Assembly: GCA_028554795.2 (NCBI GenBank)
Contig: JAPYKE020000279.1
Location: forward strand, 528,352-592,351
Direction of reading: 5' to 3'
Source of the DNA: Sinohyriopsis cumingii
Lineage: Eukaryota; Mollusca; Bivalvia; Unionida; Unionidae
DNA: 64,000 nt
Under the pieces are notes generated by a model, which was given only the letters and a program-made list of their open reading frames with translations, did not search any database and was not told where the DNA came from. Positions 18,971 through 32,786 of the stretch are shown here, piece after piece. Each line of letters starts with the position of its first letter. Position 1 is the first letter of the stretch. The position numbers and the translations under genes were made by a program.

Positions 18971-20646
18971 ACAACTCCTTCGTAAATGGGTTAGAATTCT
19001 CGACCACCGGCATCTAGGTAGAATAAGAGATTTGATTATTGTGACAGTGGGCAAAAATATATAAAGTATGCTAAATAATGTACTCAGAGAATTTCCTTCT
19101 ATTGAGTGTTGTTCACGTTAACGCCGTTATCGATCGATACACTGATTTTGATTTTGGTATTATTTATATTTTTCTGTGCATATAGCCATATAAAAATTCG
19201 TTACATGTGAAAAGTGATGATATTTAGTGCGTGTAGACAATTTTGAATGATATGAAAGTCCAAGAGATGGAAGCTTACTAAAACAAGGTTAAGTAGATTG
19301 AGTTTATGACATGAATCGTTTCTCATTTAGTTGCATCTCAGTTAGTGATAACGAATATCTTAAGCTGACTATAGTCGTATGACATGAACTGACTGGACAT
19401 TCCTTTCCACTGCCATTTGTTTTTCTTCAGGTTGAAACAATAGATGCATTAATTGAGAAAAGGAAGGAATGATTGTAATTTATAAAAGGAAATATAAATG
19501 CATTGATTCCGGTTTAATAATAAATTAGTGATGTATATGTTCTTTTAAATGGTAATACAGACAAATGCAGTATAGTTGTTATACAAATAGTAATTAAATA
19601 TATTTAATAGATCAAAAGATCAAAATGAGCATTTCAATATTTCTTATGCCCATACCAAAAAGCGAAATTTTTTAGAATGTTTTTGGAAGTAAGCAAAGGG
19701 CTTCGAGTCTCATTGATCAGACAGTATTTGTAGCTAAAAGCAGGTAGAAATTAGACAAATTTTGAACTTTGAAATGTGATGGTATTGGGTCAACAATTTG
19801 GCCTCATTACTATCTCAGTGATTCCTATGTCTTTTTTTTCAATCCACAATGCCTAACAAGAAACTTAGATAACTAGGTGCTGAAATCGGTTTACTCTCTC
19901 TCTCTCTCTTTCTCCTCCGTGTGCTGAACGCACCCATACCTTCTAAGACTAAAAATTCACTCTAGCTTTGAGTTATTGTACAGTTCCTTTGTATATGGCG
20001 CTTCGAAATGTTCTTAGATATCAAACAAATACTTACAAAATTACCCGTGTGAAATATAAAATAACCGCACTGTTGACGGATAAATTTAAGAGGACAAGCG
20101 GAATACCATTGATGCACCTTCTGCTGTTAATCCATTTTTGTTCATCGTATTTCGTCATTACTGCCATTCAAAAGTTGCATACATTTGGTCCATTATATCA
20201 ATCAATAGTCAGATCTTTCATACTAAGCAAAAAAGTAGGATATGTTTCCAGAGTAACGTCGAAAATTAGCACTGTCTGAATCAACATGCAAAACAAGCCG
20301 AGATCAAGCTGAAATATGAATCAAAGGCTTTTTATGGTACAGTTTAATAAGGACATTTCTTAATTTTCGCCAACCCAAAAGTGTGCCGCACTAAGTTTTC
20401 AACGTAATAGTACATCATAAATATAGTGAATATTTACAAGAATTTGAAGTAGTTAGTTTTAAGATAGACATACTGATACATATTGGAGTAGTAGCACTCT
20501 GGCGACAACAATGACGCTCGGGCGACAATGGGAACTAACATTACGCCTCTAGTTTGAAAACTAACACTCCCTCGTCAATTTAACATGAACCATATGTTTA
20601 ACATTAGTATGACATTCTGACCTCAAGGGAAAGGATAATGTTGAAC
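18971..20646. other. AT-rich spacer, unit 2
   Basis: Nothing recognised. Counterpart of 2401-4077 with scattered substitutions, one of which changes the chance open frame at 19968-20279. Confidence 0.6.
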
Positions 20647-21565
20647 ATGTCCATGTGTTAAATGAGCATCAGTATTTACAAAGGGGAAATGCAATGTTCA
20701 AACCACGTCTACTAACCAACGCAAACTTTTGACTGAGCAACATACATTCATCTTCTGAGTCACACCAACATTTACTAACCATCACGCCGCTTAAACTCAC
20801 CAGCACCTAATCTCCACTTGAACAACACATACTCACGAACATGCCGTTTTGGTTGCCCAAACCCAAACTTATTAATAAACGACAAAGCAATGGGATGCTA
20901 ACACATACACACAACCATCCATGAAAGGGTAGAAATGATCATGCACACACATCAACAGAAGCAGCCATGAATAGTGTTGTACTGCTCATATACTGTATAT
21001 AGAAACATATTTAATTACTATCGTACATCTAGTGAAAGGAAAGAAATATGTAGGAGTGCTTTCATATATATACAAAGTTACTAATATATCTCTAAAGGGT
21101 AAGATTATCCATTCACTATGCACACAAACTTGCTACCACACTAAAGGCAACGGGCACTCATACACAAAACACATATAGTTATATCCTGATTTGAGTGGGA
21201 CGTCGTTTAGGCCACCAAGTTAATAGTAATTCCTACGCATTATTTGTCCTACATAAAACCCACCTTGGATAAGAAAAGAACATATTTAGAAGGAACTGAC
21301 ATGGCCGTTCTGAAGTATTGGTTGCATCAAAATCAATGAAAGATATCCAGTATTCGACAGCAGTGTCTTGGTATTTAATCGGAACTATACAGTATTGTGC
21401 TGACATGCTATTACACCGAATGCATACAGACATACATAATGATTGTAGAGAATTATGTCACCAACAGAAAACGTAGTACTTAAACAAATGACCCCAAACT
21501 TAGATAATCTGATTATAAGAGGTAATTCTGGAGTTGTTTAATACATTTCGAGTATCCATAGTCGA
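20647..21565. repeat. Block A, unit 2 (carries A'-type sequence)
   Basis: Unlike A in units 1, 3 and 4, this copy has GTGTTGTACTG (about 20974-20984), the form found in every A' block. It is therefore 2 bases longer (919). Its right end keeps the A-type GAGTATCCATAG and the join to gypsy. This is a patch of conversion or exchange from an A' block. Confidence 0.88.
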
Positions 21566-23142
21566 CTCCATGGACTGCTTGAGGGCCGAATGAGGCCTTG
21601 CTCTAGCATTTCATCCATTATTGCTTTTACCTCTTTCCGTTGCGCGAAAGGTATTCTATATGGCCGTTGTTTAATTGGTGTCTCCGAAGTTGTCTTTATA
21701 CTGTGAGTTAAGATGTTTGTTCGACCAGGCCTAGTTGTTAGAACATCCTGAAATTCATTGCAAAGATTTCTAATATCCTCTCGTTGGTCTTTTGTCAAGT
21801 TTACCCCCAGCTTAACGCCAGCATCACCTTCACCTGCTCTTGGAGGAAAGTCAATATCCACACCATCGTTCTCGTCTGCCTTCGTCGCCAGCAGCACAGC
21901 ACGCTTGTATCCACGCAGCAAGTTTATATGATAGGTAACTGTACCGCGCCTACCGGGTACAGATACCTGGTAGTTAACATCGTTTACCTTCCGGACCACA
22001 CGATAAGGTCCCTGCCATTGTGCCTTCATCTTGGACGAACTTGATGGCAAGAGAATGAGGACTTCATCTCCAGGACTGAATTCTCGTGTTTTCGTGTGAC
22101 GATCATACAGTGCCTTGATTTTCTTTTGGCGATCCAACAGATTATCTTTGACAAGAGCCCCGATGTCAGCCAACTTCTCACGCATTTTCACAACATGCTC
22201 CACAGTTGACTTCCTTACATCTTCCTCTCCTGTAAACAAGCCTTGTAAAATCTGCATTGGCCCCCTAACTGGCCAACCATACATCTCTAAGGGTGCAAAT
22301 CCAGTTTCCTCATGTGGGACTTCGCGGTATGCAAACAACAAAAATGGCAACATCTCATCCCATTCATTCTTGTTGTCTATACAGAACTTCCGCAACATTG
22401 ACTTCAAGGTCCCGTTAAAACGTTCTACTTTTCCATTTGCTTGCGGGTGATACGGCGTTGTTGTAACTCCACGAATACCCACTAGTTCATACAGCTGTTT
22501 CAATAAGGTGCTAGTGAAGTTGGTCCCTTTGTCTGTTAATATGACCCTTGGAAAACCAACACGGCTAAACAGCTCAATCAGTGCTCTAGCTACATTAGTT
22601 GCCTCCATATCCTTCAAAGGAAAAGCTTCGGGATACCTCGTTGCATCATCAACAACCGTCAGAATGTATTTGTGTCCAGACTTCGTTCTAGATAACGGTC
22701 CAACAATATCCATTGCAATTTTTGAGAACGGTTCTGTTATCACCGGTGGGCATACCAGTGGTGCTTTCTCACCTGCAGTCTGTTTTGCTGTCATCTGGCA
22801 TTCATGACACGATGTACAATATCTTTTTACATCGGAAAACATTCCAGGCCAAAAGAACGATTGGAGAATCCTCTCTTTTGTTTTCTCCAAACCCAGGTGA
22901 CCTGCAAGGGGTCGATCATGTGCCAGCTCCATTACCATTTTCCGTAATCCTGCTGGTACAACTATTTGCTCCCCTCCATGTGAACCATCACCAGATTGCC
23001 ATTTCCGTCGCAAAATATCATTCTCCCAGAAGAATGCCATTGGCTCCTCCTCAGCCTCTTCACGAGTAGCAAAGGACTTCTCTCTAATACTTTGCAGTGA
23101 AATATCCGCAATCTGTAGTTTCGACAACATGTCCGCATTCAT
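21538..23142 (-). pseudogene. Integrase and RT start, displaced by frameshift (unit 2)
   Basis: This part holds the integrase zinc domain, DDE core and GPY/F-like module, and ends in the RT start followed by residues encoded by block A (to the TAA near 21538). The nonsense codon of unit 1 is absent. It reads Met in the EVKAIM motif where unit 1 has Leu. The apparent ATG is an internal Met, not a true start. Confidence 0.85.
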
Positions 23143-23144
23143 TG

Positions 23145-24299
23145 CTAAAGTTCGTCAACTTCAATGTCATCACGCTGATCAGGATCTTCTGTCTCGATGC
23201 TGTTGTTGACAAAGTCATTCTTACCCTCATGCTCACATTGATCAGTATTTTCCACAGTCCTCTCATCGTCGAGTCCTTTTAACATCGACCTCGTAACAAC
23301 AAATGACCCTTTCTTGCTAAGTATATCCATCCCCAATAGGGCTTCAGCGGCTAGATTTGAAACAAGACCCACTTGCGCTGGTCCCTTATAATATGTAGTG
23401 TCGATATTTACCACAGCCAACTGTGCGGTAAATGGCTGACCCACTGCTGTGTATAACTTAACCTTGTGCCCCTCCAGCTTGCAACTCTCATCAACAAGAT
23501 CTTCTCTTATCAAGGCCATATCTGATCCAGTGTCCTTCACAAACATGATCTCGCGCCCATTCACACATCCTGTTTCTGAAATAAACTTTTCACCAGTTGT
23601 TGGCTTAACAAAACAAGTTGCCGGATTGCCACGATGTTTCATGTCATCTGTTGGACAATACCTTGCAATATGTCCCCATTGTTTGCATCGATAACATTGC
23701 CTATTCTTCTGCTTGGACTGGTCTTTTATCGATGTTAGTTTTGCTTGCTGCTGTAAGTTCTGACAATTCATCTTGTTACTATTTACATTTATATTTTGAT
23801 GAAACTTAATCCGCTGCCCTTGCTGTTGTAAATTTGTGGGAATATAATCTTCCGCGGCCTCTACGACTGGACTAGAGCCCTTGTTCCTCCTAATCCACTG
23901 TGCTTGATCTTGTGGCAAGGCTTTCAAGAAAAATTCCTCACGAAGACAAATAACTGGGTCATGATCTTCCAAGAAACGCTTTATGTGCTGATCAATCCTG
24001 GCCATCAGACCACGATACGTCTCAGTGCTTTCCTTCTTCATGCTCAACAGTGCCGTGAAATGTTCATGCGGTCTCTTTCCAAAACGATCAATCAGTCCTT
24101 TCCTGAGTTCCAGGTAATCACCACAAGCTTGAGTTGCAACATATCTAGCCTCCCCTGTCAACAGAGTTCTTAGCTGTAATACTTTCAACTCGTCAGACCA
24201 ATTGGCATGTTTTGCAATTGATTCAAACTCTGCTAGGAAAGTCACAATATCCTCTCCTCGTTCATGGTCATATGCATGTAGCTTTACTTTTAATGGCAT
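23145..24299 (-). pseudogene. Gag and protease, truncated by frameshift (unit 2)
   Basis: Same start as unit 1 (ATG at 24299). It runs 384 codons through gag, zinc knuckle and protease, then stops at a private one-base deletion just past the acidic linker after protease. Gag differs from unit 1 at residues 46 (Leu for Met) and 174 (Ser for Arg). Confidence 0.87.
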
Positions 24300-24308
24300 T
24301 GAAGATGT

Positions 24309-24632
24309 TTATTCAGTCGTGTTTTCTTGACGTTTTACTTTTTCTAACTCAATTTCCAAACGCTTCATTTCTAATCTTAATATCTCTCTTTCCGTTTCCC
24401 ATTCAAACTCCTGTCTTAATTCAAATTCTCTTTCATTTTTCTTTGCGCTAGTTTTTCGCTTTGTTTCCTTGGGTGGTTGCATGTGCTCAAGGTTAAGTTC
24501 CTCTTCATACTCCATAACTTCATTATCTGTAAATTCCATCAAATTCTGTGCTGCCGCTTTTCTTCGTGGTCGTCCTGAAGCAACCGTGGCTCCCTCAACT
24601 TCGACATCATCAGCAACCGACATAATGACCAA
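24309..24632 (-). CDS. Gag N-terminal ORF, unit 2
   Basis: Identical 107-codon frame with the same terminal TAA three codons before the gag start. Confidence 0.65.
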   Translation of the reverse strand: MVIMSVADDVEVEGATVASGRPRRKAAAQNLMEFTDNEVMEYEEELNLEHMQPPKETKRKTSAKKNEREFELRQEFEWETEREILRLEMKRLEIELEKVKRQENTTE

Positions 24633-24894
24633 CTATATGTACGTACTGTAAGTTCTATCACTGTATTCACAGCCACTGGACTAGCATTAATTATCTACGA
24701 GTTTCTGGGCTTACACGTGTACACTCGTTACAGTGATACACACTTTGCACTTAACAATTAACAACTGTACGTTATACACACAGTACAACCAGTCACTGCT
24801 AATATCACAGATTCACTGAATTCACAGCTTTCAGAATTGTCAAACACAATTCCAACGTATTGAAAAAAATTCCAAATAATTCACACAGGATTTT

Positions 24895-24916
24895 GGAATC
24901 CGTACCGCTGCCACCA
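24895..24916 (-). promoter_or_regulatory. Primer-binding site, unit 2
   Basis: Same tRNA-Leu-type site as 8325-8346, three bases from the LTR. Confidence 0.8.
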
Positions 24917-24919
24917 AAA

Positions 24920-25280
24920 TGTTACATTCGGGTTCAAAGGACACACAAACACCAAGTAAGGGTCCTACAACTTTATGTAAAATAAAGCTAAAATCTTAAA
25001 AAATAAACTAGAAAAAAAGTGTTCATTACAGTACCAAGCCCAGCTAAAAACTGCTTGCTCTATCACTCTGCTCTTGTTTTAGTAAGGGTTAGACACATGG
25101 AATTCTAATTAAATTAACATTTGTGCCTTATCCAGGCCCAGATAGCCATGGGAAGATAAACAACAGCACTGAACCTGTTGACAGTCTCTGGTATCAAATA
25201 TCCAGAATGCTGGGAATAATGTTCTGCTGTCACTACTAACAATCAGATTCTGCTAGAATATGATACAGGCCCTTATAACA
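24920..25280 (-). repeat. Gypsy 5' LTR, unit 2
   Basis: 361 bp, TGTTA...TAACA. Has AACAATCAG near 25239, as in unit 1. Confidence 0.85.
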
Positions 25281-26199
25281 ATGTCCATGTGTTAAATGAG
25301 CATCAGTATTTACAAAGGGGAAATGCAATGTTCAAACCACGTCTACTAACCAACGCAAACTTTTGACTGAGCAACATACATTCATCTTCTGAGTCACACC
25401 AACATTTACTAACCATCACGCCGCTTAAACTCACCAGCACCTAATCTCCACTTGAACAACACATACTCACGAACATGCCGTTTTGGTTGCCCAAACCCAA
25501 ACTTATTAATAAACGACAAAGCAATGGGATGCTAACACATACACACAACCATCCATGAAAGGGTAGAAATGATCATGCACACACATCAACAGAAGCAGCC
25601 ATGAATAGTGTTGTACTGCTCATATACTGTATATAGAAACATATTTAATTACTATCGTACATCTAGTGAAAGGAAAGAAATATGTAGGAGTGCTTTCATA
25701 TATATACAAAGTTACTAATATATCTCTAAAGGGTAAGATTATCCATTCACTATGCACACAAACTTGCTACCACACTAAAGGCAACGGGCACTCATACACA
25801 AAACACATATAGTTATATCCTGATTTGAGTGGGACGTCGTTTAGGCCACCAAGTTAATAGTAATTCCTACGCATTATTTGTCCTACATAAAACCCACCTT
25901 AGATAAGAAAAGAACATATTTAGAAGGAACTGACATGGCCGTTCTGAAGTATTGGTTGCAGCAAAATCAATGAAAGATATCCAGTATTCGACAGCAGTGT
26001 CTTGGTATTTAATCGGAACTATACAGTATTGTGCTGACATGCTATTACACCGAATGCATACAGACATACATAATGATTGTAGAGAATTATGTCACCAACA
26101 GAAAACGTAGTACTTAAACAAATGACCCCAAACTTAGATAATCTGATTGTAAGAGGTAATTCTGGAGTTGTTTAATACATTTCGAGTTTCCATAGTCGA
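25281..26199. repeat. Block A', unit 2
   Basis: Carries CCTTAGATAAG (about 25898-25908), shared only with A' of unit 4, where other blocks have CCTTGGATAAG. Confidence 0.9.
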
Positions 26200-26827
26200 T
26201 TAGAGAACAATGATATGTAGAAAATGGCAATTTTCTTTAGCACAGCATCAACGAATTTTGTAAACATGCCCAAAGATCGGGGCATGCTGATTGGTTTTAG
26301 TTTTGCGACTCAACTGCCTGTCCCCATTCTCGCTTGGACAGCTAATAGCTGCTTAATCATCGTACCTCTCCTGCGCTTTTAAAGATACTGTATGAATAGC
26401 ATGGTGGTATAGTTTATGTGTGCAGTTAGCTTTCATGGAAATCGCATGTAAGATACAAATGACGTTTCATACGCAATGCCAGCATCATTGGTAACAAAGT
26501 TGTAATAAAAACATAGCCATAAAATAAAAGATACAAGTCCTCTGTCTCCCCAGGATTCTTATGATCGTGGTGAATCATGTGTTACCTCTCTTTCTACATC
26601 ATTCTCTCTCAATCACTCTCTCACACTCTCTCTCTCTCTCTCTCTCTCTCTCCTTGTATATCATGGAAATTGGTCCCGAAGCTCGAGATGATTAATGAAA
26701 ATGAAGATCGTTGCCAAACGGTCAGTTTAACTATTTCGATGTCAAACGGCAATCAGTTCCAAAGTAGAACCGTAAGAAAATAATTGTCACAGATAATAAG
26801 AGCCAACATTTTTTGACATTGTTGCTA
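26200..26827. other. Spacer with (CT)n, unit 2
   Basis: (CT)n at about 26626-26652. No gene recognised. Confidence 0.6.
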
Positions 26828-27748
26828 GTTTCATGGCGCATTTGCCTGAATTAAGCGGTCCATTTCTTCTATGATTCATCAGAATTGTCTCGATCCTTGT
26901 TATGCTTGCCAATGCGAAAACTCATTGTCTAGGAGAATGTCCTGCCAACTTATCCTCTGTGTTTTCTTCATGCAGCCAATGTGAAAATAGTTCAGCTTTT
27001 TGGCATGACGTCTGTATACCATTCAAATTTATCGTGCATACAGCAGGGTCGGCATTACAATAGCTTTGTTGACATTTAGGCTTGTTTGCAGATTGATCCC
27101 TATGCGCTCTTCTAATTTGCTTATAGTCTGCCAAAGACCACATTTACTTGAGCCGTTTCGGTGTTGCTTTCATCATAGATGTGAATTGCACCTGACAGTG
27201 TACTGCAGAGTTAGTTGAACTTATCCACTACCTCGAGAATTTAGCCATTTTACTGTGATGGTAGTTTCTACATAAGGCTTTCCTGTTGTAGGTTGGTTTA
27301 GCACCAATGTCCTACTTATACTGATTGTGAGAGCAACACTGTTTCAAGCTGAAGCGAATTAGTCTATACAAATATTGGTCCCAAGCCCGAGTCGTTCTGG
27401 AGGTTGGCCAGGATTTTTTTTTAGGGTGGCAAAACTTATCAGAAGGTGGAAATGGAGTCGTGAGACTCAGAAAGAATATATTGTAGGGTCGGGGCCAAAA
27501 GAGGTTGGTAACCATTGCCATACATATTTTTGCATAACAGACACAGATTTGGGATTCAAGAACAGTCACTGTCTTTAACATTTTGCCTTTAGTCTCCTCC
27601 AACTGAATGGAATGCCATCAATTCGGTACCTGATATCAACCCTTTTGTCACAGCCACGGTAAGCACCAGTAAGCATAACAGCGAACATCATACTGAAGAG
27701 GTGCTTCTTTGACTTCTTTGGCGACTGGATGGTTGTGATACATCATTT
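26828..27748 (-). pseudogene. Degraded LINE RT remnant, unit 2
   Basis: Counterpart of 10260-11180. Has TACTGCAGAG near 27203 where unit 1 has TACTGCTGAG. Equally broken. Confidence 0.7.
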
Positions 27749-28672
27749 TAACTTCCTTCATTTACTGAATATCGCAACTACGAATTTTGTCTGGTTTAGT
27801 ATCACGGAAATAAATTAATTTTCATTGTAATTATTAGCACTTTTTCACATTTTAGTAAAAGGCATGACGCAATTATTTGTCCTCCAAAAGATAAATTATG
27901 GACTAAAATTATCATCTGTCTTCACCAAAGGTATATTATTCAGTTCGTACATTAAATAGGGTCTTCTTCTATGTTTATGCTGCAGCTCCTTATCTTATTT
28001 GGCTGGATGTTTTCATTTCTTCTAAAATAAATGACACACATGTAAAGCCTTGATGTAGTTTCAAACATTACCCACCAGCCCCACCTCCTTCCTCAAACAG
28101 CGTTCAGCTATCGGGTGTATTTCATCTGGATGTTGAAGGATGGAACTTTGCTTTTATGACGAGAAACCCTCTTGTTATAAAACTTTCCACCTACGTGTTT
28201 TATTAAAACCATTTCTATATTTCTTCAGATATCCTACCAAAGTTGTTATAAGCGACAACGACTACTTTCTATCTTTTGTAAGCACCTGTACTGCATGATA
28301 ATCAGTTTAAATTATCTTCTTCATACCAAATATTCTATATTGCTCATTTCTTATGAAAGTGGCCTTAAGTTCCAGGATCAGGTCAGTAAACAATATAAAG
28401 TAGCCATCTGGGTTGGATTAGTATCCAAATATAGAAATTTTAGGTCTAAATATTATTTGCATTTTGGTAGATTTAGAACAATATTTAATATAGTACATAT
28501 ACATATTTTAACACAGCCGTATAGCAGTATTGGAGACAAACCAAGATAAGGATACATATTCTCTCTCCAATATTGATGGGATTTGTACCTGCGCACAACG
28601 TTATGTGAAGATGCATCATTCAATCCTTGGCGACTTTAAAATACCGACTACAAATCTTCAGTAATTCATTGA
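27749..28672. other. AT-rich spacer, unit 2
   Basis: The exon-like patch recurs at 28229-28277. The AATACCGAC variant near 28641 is shared with unit 3 only. Confidence 0.4.
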
Positions 28673-28760
28673 AGACGGTATATAACATTATATACTAGAA
28701 AAGGGTGCGACGTCCTAATTACAATAATGTACATTAAGGCTAACCTCAAGTATAAAAAGG
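28673..28760 (+). pseudogene. Gene-like exon fragment, left half, unit 2
   Basis: Ends in the 13-bp target site at 28748-28760. It continues in frame at 34511, after LINE copy 2. Confidence 0.45.
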
Positions 28761-29041
28761 ATTGATTGATTGATTGATTGTTTGTTTTTTAACGGCGCAT
28801 CAGCACTGTTAGGCTATTTAGCGCCAAACAAAGTGTTATTTGTATAATCTTTTAAAACTTATAAAAGGTCCTATATCGACCAGCGATATAAAAGAACAAA
28901 TGGTTGAAATTAAAAACGGTAAGATGGTAACGGTGCAAAATAAAGCTTCCCGATCAACGGGAAATGTAAAAAAGATGAATAAGTATTAAAATGGGACGGT
29001 ATATATATTGCATAAAACTGCACAAGGTGATAGCATAAAAG

Positions 29042-29917
29042 TCAGAGTTTAGAGTAAATATTTACGGCTTTCAGGAACTCTATAATACGAGTGATGTTTA
29101 CAGTATCAAAAAGTTCTTTCATGCCATGCACTTTGTAATAACGATCGCGCGTAGGTTGTAGGTCAAAGCACTCTATCATAAAGTGCTTGACAGTGAATGG
29201 TTCATTGCAAGAAACGCACTCTGGTGGGTCTTCACCTTTTAGTATGTAGGTGTGGGTGATATAAGTATGACCAATTCGGATTCTTGCTATGACTATCTCC
29301 TCCCTACGAATGGTTCTGTAGGAAGGAGTCCATTCTCCTAGAGTTGGCTTGATTGCATGAAGTTTGTTATTCACGGCATCATTCCATGATGCCTGCCACT
29401 TCTGACGAAAGAACTTTCTGATACAAGGTTTAAAATCAGTATATGGTATTTTAAAATCAGATGGTTCTTGAGTAAGGGCCATTTTAGCAGCGCGATCTGC
29501 TTTTTCGTTACCTTTAATGCCAATGTGGCTAGGTAACCAACAGTATATTATATTGTGGGAGACACTCAGCTCGGCATCTTTGAAGAGTATGTTTTTTAAT
29601 AATGGGTTCTCCAGTTTTCTATTGTGTAGTGACTGGAGTCCTGATAGCGAGTCGGAGAATATGATACTGTTTAAAATATGTTTCTTTTCTATATGTTGCA
29701 GAGCAAGGTCTATTGCTCTGATTTCGGCTGTAAAAATTGATGCCCCATTTGGTAAACGAACTTGCGTTGTATGATTTCCACAAACAAAGGCTGCAGCAAC
29801 CTTTTCCTCATCCTTTGATCCTTCAGTGTAAATTCTGGTGTAGTTTTTAAATTCGGTGAGGAGTTCATCGTAAGAGTTGTGGAAGATAGAAGGGTTTGTT
29901 TCGGATTTTTTTTCCAT
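29042..29917 (-). pseudogene. LINE RNase H and zinc motif, copy 2
   Basis: As copy 1, but with THTYIL in place of THTHIL. The Glu-for-Asp at position 32 is retained. Confidence 0.88.
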
Positions 29918-31871
29918 CGTGTAGCATAAAACGTACTTTTGGTTGTTTAATTAGCCAGGGTGGTGTTTCGGAGATGGATGTTTTTTGAATTTTAGAAAGA
30001 TCTATATTTGTAGTGTCAAGGCTGGATGATATTCTAATGCCAAAGGAAGGTATGGCGTTTGGTTTATTTTCGTATAAAGTTTTGTATTTGGGTTGAAAAA
30101 CAGCCGAAAAAGCAGGATTCAGAGGGTTTGATTTTAATTTGAGAGCATACTGTGCGGAAAGCATTTCTCTACGATGCGATAACGGTGGTTCATTCGCCTC
30201 AGCTAGAAGGCTTTCACACGGGGATGTTTTAAATGCTCCCAGAGCCAGTCTTATTCCCTGATGATGAATTGGATCAAGCATTTTAAGATACGATTTTCTG
30301 GCTGAACCATACACAACGCAACCATAGTCCAGTTTGGAGCGAATAAACGTTCTGTATAAATTTAGGATGACTTTTCTATCAGCACCCCAGTCAGTGTGCG
30401 CTACTACTTTAAGTAGGTTAAGTGCTTTTAAGCATTTAGCTTTTAAGTTCTTTAGGTGTGGAATAAAGGTCAGTTTTCTGTCAAAGATTATACCTAAAAA
30501 TTTGGTTTCCTCAACAACTGGAATAGGTGTTCCATCCAGCGTGAGGTTCGGTTCATCGTGATGTTTTCGTAACTGACAGAAATGCATGCATACCGTTTTT
30601 AATTTCGAGAATTTGAAACCGTTTGCATTGGCCCAATTTTGAATTTTGTTTATATTTTGCTGCAGTTGTCTTTCAATTGTATGCATGTGCTTTGACCGAT
30701 AACATATTAGAAAATCATCAACGTATAAAGAGCAATCCACACCAGGAGTCAAACACTTGGTGATGCTATTAATTTTGATGTTAAAGAGCGTCACAGATAA
30801 AATACTGCCCTGGGGCACACCCATCTCTTGCTCGTGCAGATCGGAGAGGGTAGAGCCCACTCGTACTTTGAATTCTCTGTCTGAGAGGAAGTTGGATATG
30901 AAAGAGGGCAGACGGCCTTTTCGACCTAGATCGTTCAGGTCATTTAGTATCCCGTACTTCCATGTCGTGTCATAGGCCTTTTCTAAATCAAAGAAAACCG
31001 CTACTAAATGTTCTTTCTTAATAAATGCATCGCGAATAAATGTTTCCAGTCTAACCAGATGATCATTGGTGCTCCGGCCATATCGAAAGCCACTTTGGAA
31101 AGGAGATATTAAATTGTTAGTTTCCAAATACCAGACAAGCCGAGAATTGATCATTCGTTCCATTGTTTTGCACACACAGCTTGTGAGTGCAATTGGTCGA
31201 TAGCTGTTGGGGTCTTCGCTATCTTTACCGGGTTTGGGGACTGGTATTACAGTTGCTTCTTTCCAGATTTTTGGTACATTACCAGTAATCCATAAATCAT
31301 TGAAGAGTTTCAAAAGAGATGTTAAAGATGATTCTGGAAGGTGTTTCAAAAACTGGTAATGTATTTCGTCAGGCCCAGCGGAAGTATCATGGGGCTTATC
31401 TAAAGCCTCCCTAAGCTCCGATAGTGAGAACAATTGATTATAACTTTCCGAGTTGTTGGATGTGAATTTTAAACGTGACTTTTCTTTTTGAGTTTTAAGT
31501 TTTCGGAAGGCTTCTGAATAATTAGATGATGAGGAATTTTTCGAGAAACTGTCAGCAAGAATATTTGCAATGTCACGTTTTGAACTAAAGTTGTTATTGT
31601 TCAGTGTCAGATGTCGGAGAGGGTTTTGTTTTCTCTTTCCGTTTATTTTGCGTATAGTGTCCCAAACTTTCTTAACAGAGGAACGAGAGTTTAAAGAAGA
31701 AACATATTTCTTCCATGATGCTCTTTTACTTTCTTTGATTGTGCGGCGAGCTTTGGCCCGGACAATGCGATATATATTTAAGTTTTCGGGCGTCGGGTGA
31801 TTATTGAATTTTTTTAATGCTTCTCGGCGTTGCAGTATGGCTTCCTTACAATTCCTTAGTGAGCCAAGGTT
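29865..31871 (-). pseudogene. LINE reverse transcriptase, copy 2
   Basis: The core is a single frame here. Relative to the Leu at 31433, the motifs lie at D149 (FFDLEKAYD), 205-210 (GVPQGS) and 237-240 (YVDD). The frame is open upstream to 31871 without an ATG and includes a basic linker that belongs between endonuclease and RT. It ends at 29865, just past the A8 run where RNase H drops out of frame. Confidence 0.88.
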
Positions 31872-32724
31872 TTAGGGTTCTTATACAGTTTGTTGAGGAC
31901 TTGGGGATAGATTCTTCTGCAGTGGCGGTTAAAATAGATGTAAAATGCTGAATGGGACCGTTAACATTGAAAACTGTATCCTCATTCAGCCTAGTTTTAC
32001 AGAGTGTTTCGAACTTGGCCCAGTCGGCCTTCTTTAAATTCCATTGTGGAATTACTTCATCAATTGTAGAGTTATGATTTACAAGGGAGATTGGGAAGTG
32101 ATCGCTGCTGTGAAGGTCATCAGCGACCTTCCATTCATAGTCCAAAAGCAGCGAAGGAGAACAAATTGTCAAATCGATGCATGTGTATGTACCCGTGCCT
32201 GGGTGTAAATATGTAGGTGTTATGGTATCATATAGACACAGATCGTGTCTAGAAATAAGGTCTTCAACTTTGTGAGCTCTGTCACTTGTATGATTCGATC
32301 CCCATAAAATGTTATGGGCATTAAAATCCCCGAGTAAAACAAATGGCGCGGGAAGCTGTTGAACAAGGTCGTCTAATTCGTTTGGTACTAGGTTAGTGTT
32401 TGGTGGTAAGTAAATAGAGCAAAATGTAATCACTCGATGTAGAGTGACGCTTACAGCAATGGCTTGTAAATTGGTATTTAAATGAATGAAGCTATGAGGA
32501 GCTCTGTTGTTCACAATAACAGAAACTCCTCCTGATGCCCTATCAACATTTGGAGAGCAGGTGTTAAACAGGGAGTAGTTTTTAAATGTGATATTGTCCG
32601 TATCTTTCAAGAATGTTTCTTGAAGGCATAGTACCGCAGGATCATGTTCGTTTAAAAGCAGGAGAATATCATTGTAATTTGCTTTAAGTCCTCGACAATT
32701 CCATTGTATGATAGTGTTTTTCAT
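31846..32724 (-). pseudogene. LINE endonuclease, copy 2
   Basis: Full endonuclease domain, ending at the shared one-base insertion. It overlaps the open RT frame by 26 bases. Confidence 0.88.
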
Positions 32725-32786
32725 TATAAATTTAAATGAAAGATTGTGGAGCTAGGTTAGACCTTTCGTAGAGGGAATTTGTTTTG

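Larger units (their letters stand above)
21566..25280 (-). mobile_element. Gmr1-like gypsy fragment, unit 2 (frame broken)
   Basis: Same extent and truncation point as unit 1. One base is missing near 23145, which splits the long frame. The leader is at 24633-24894 and the primer-binding site at 24895-24916. Confidence 0.85.
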
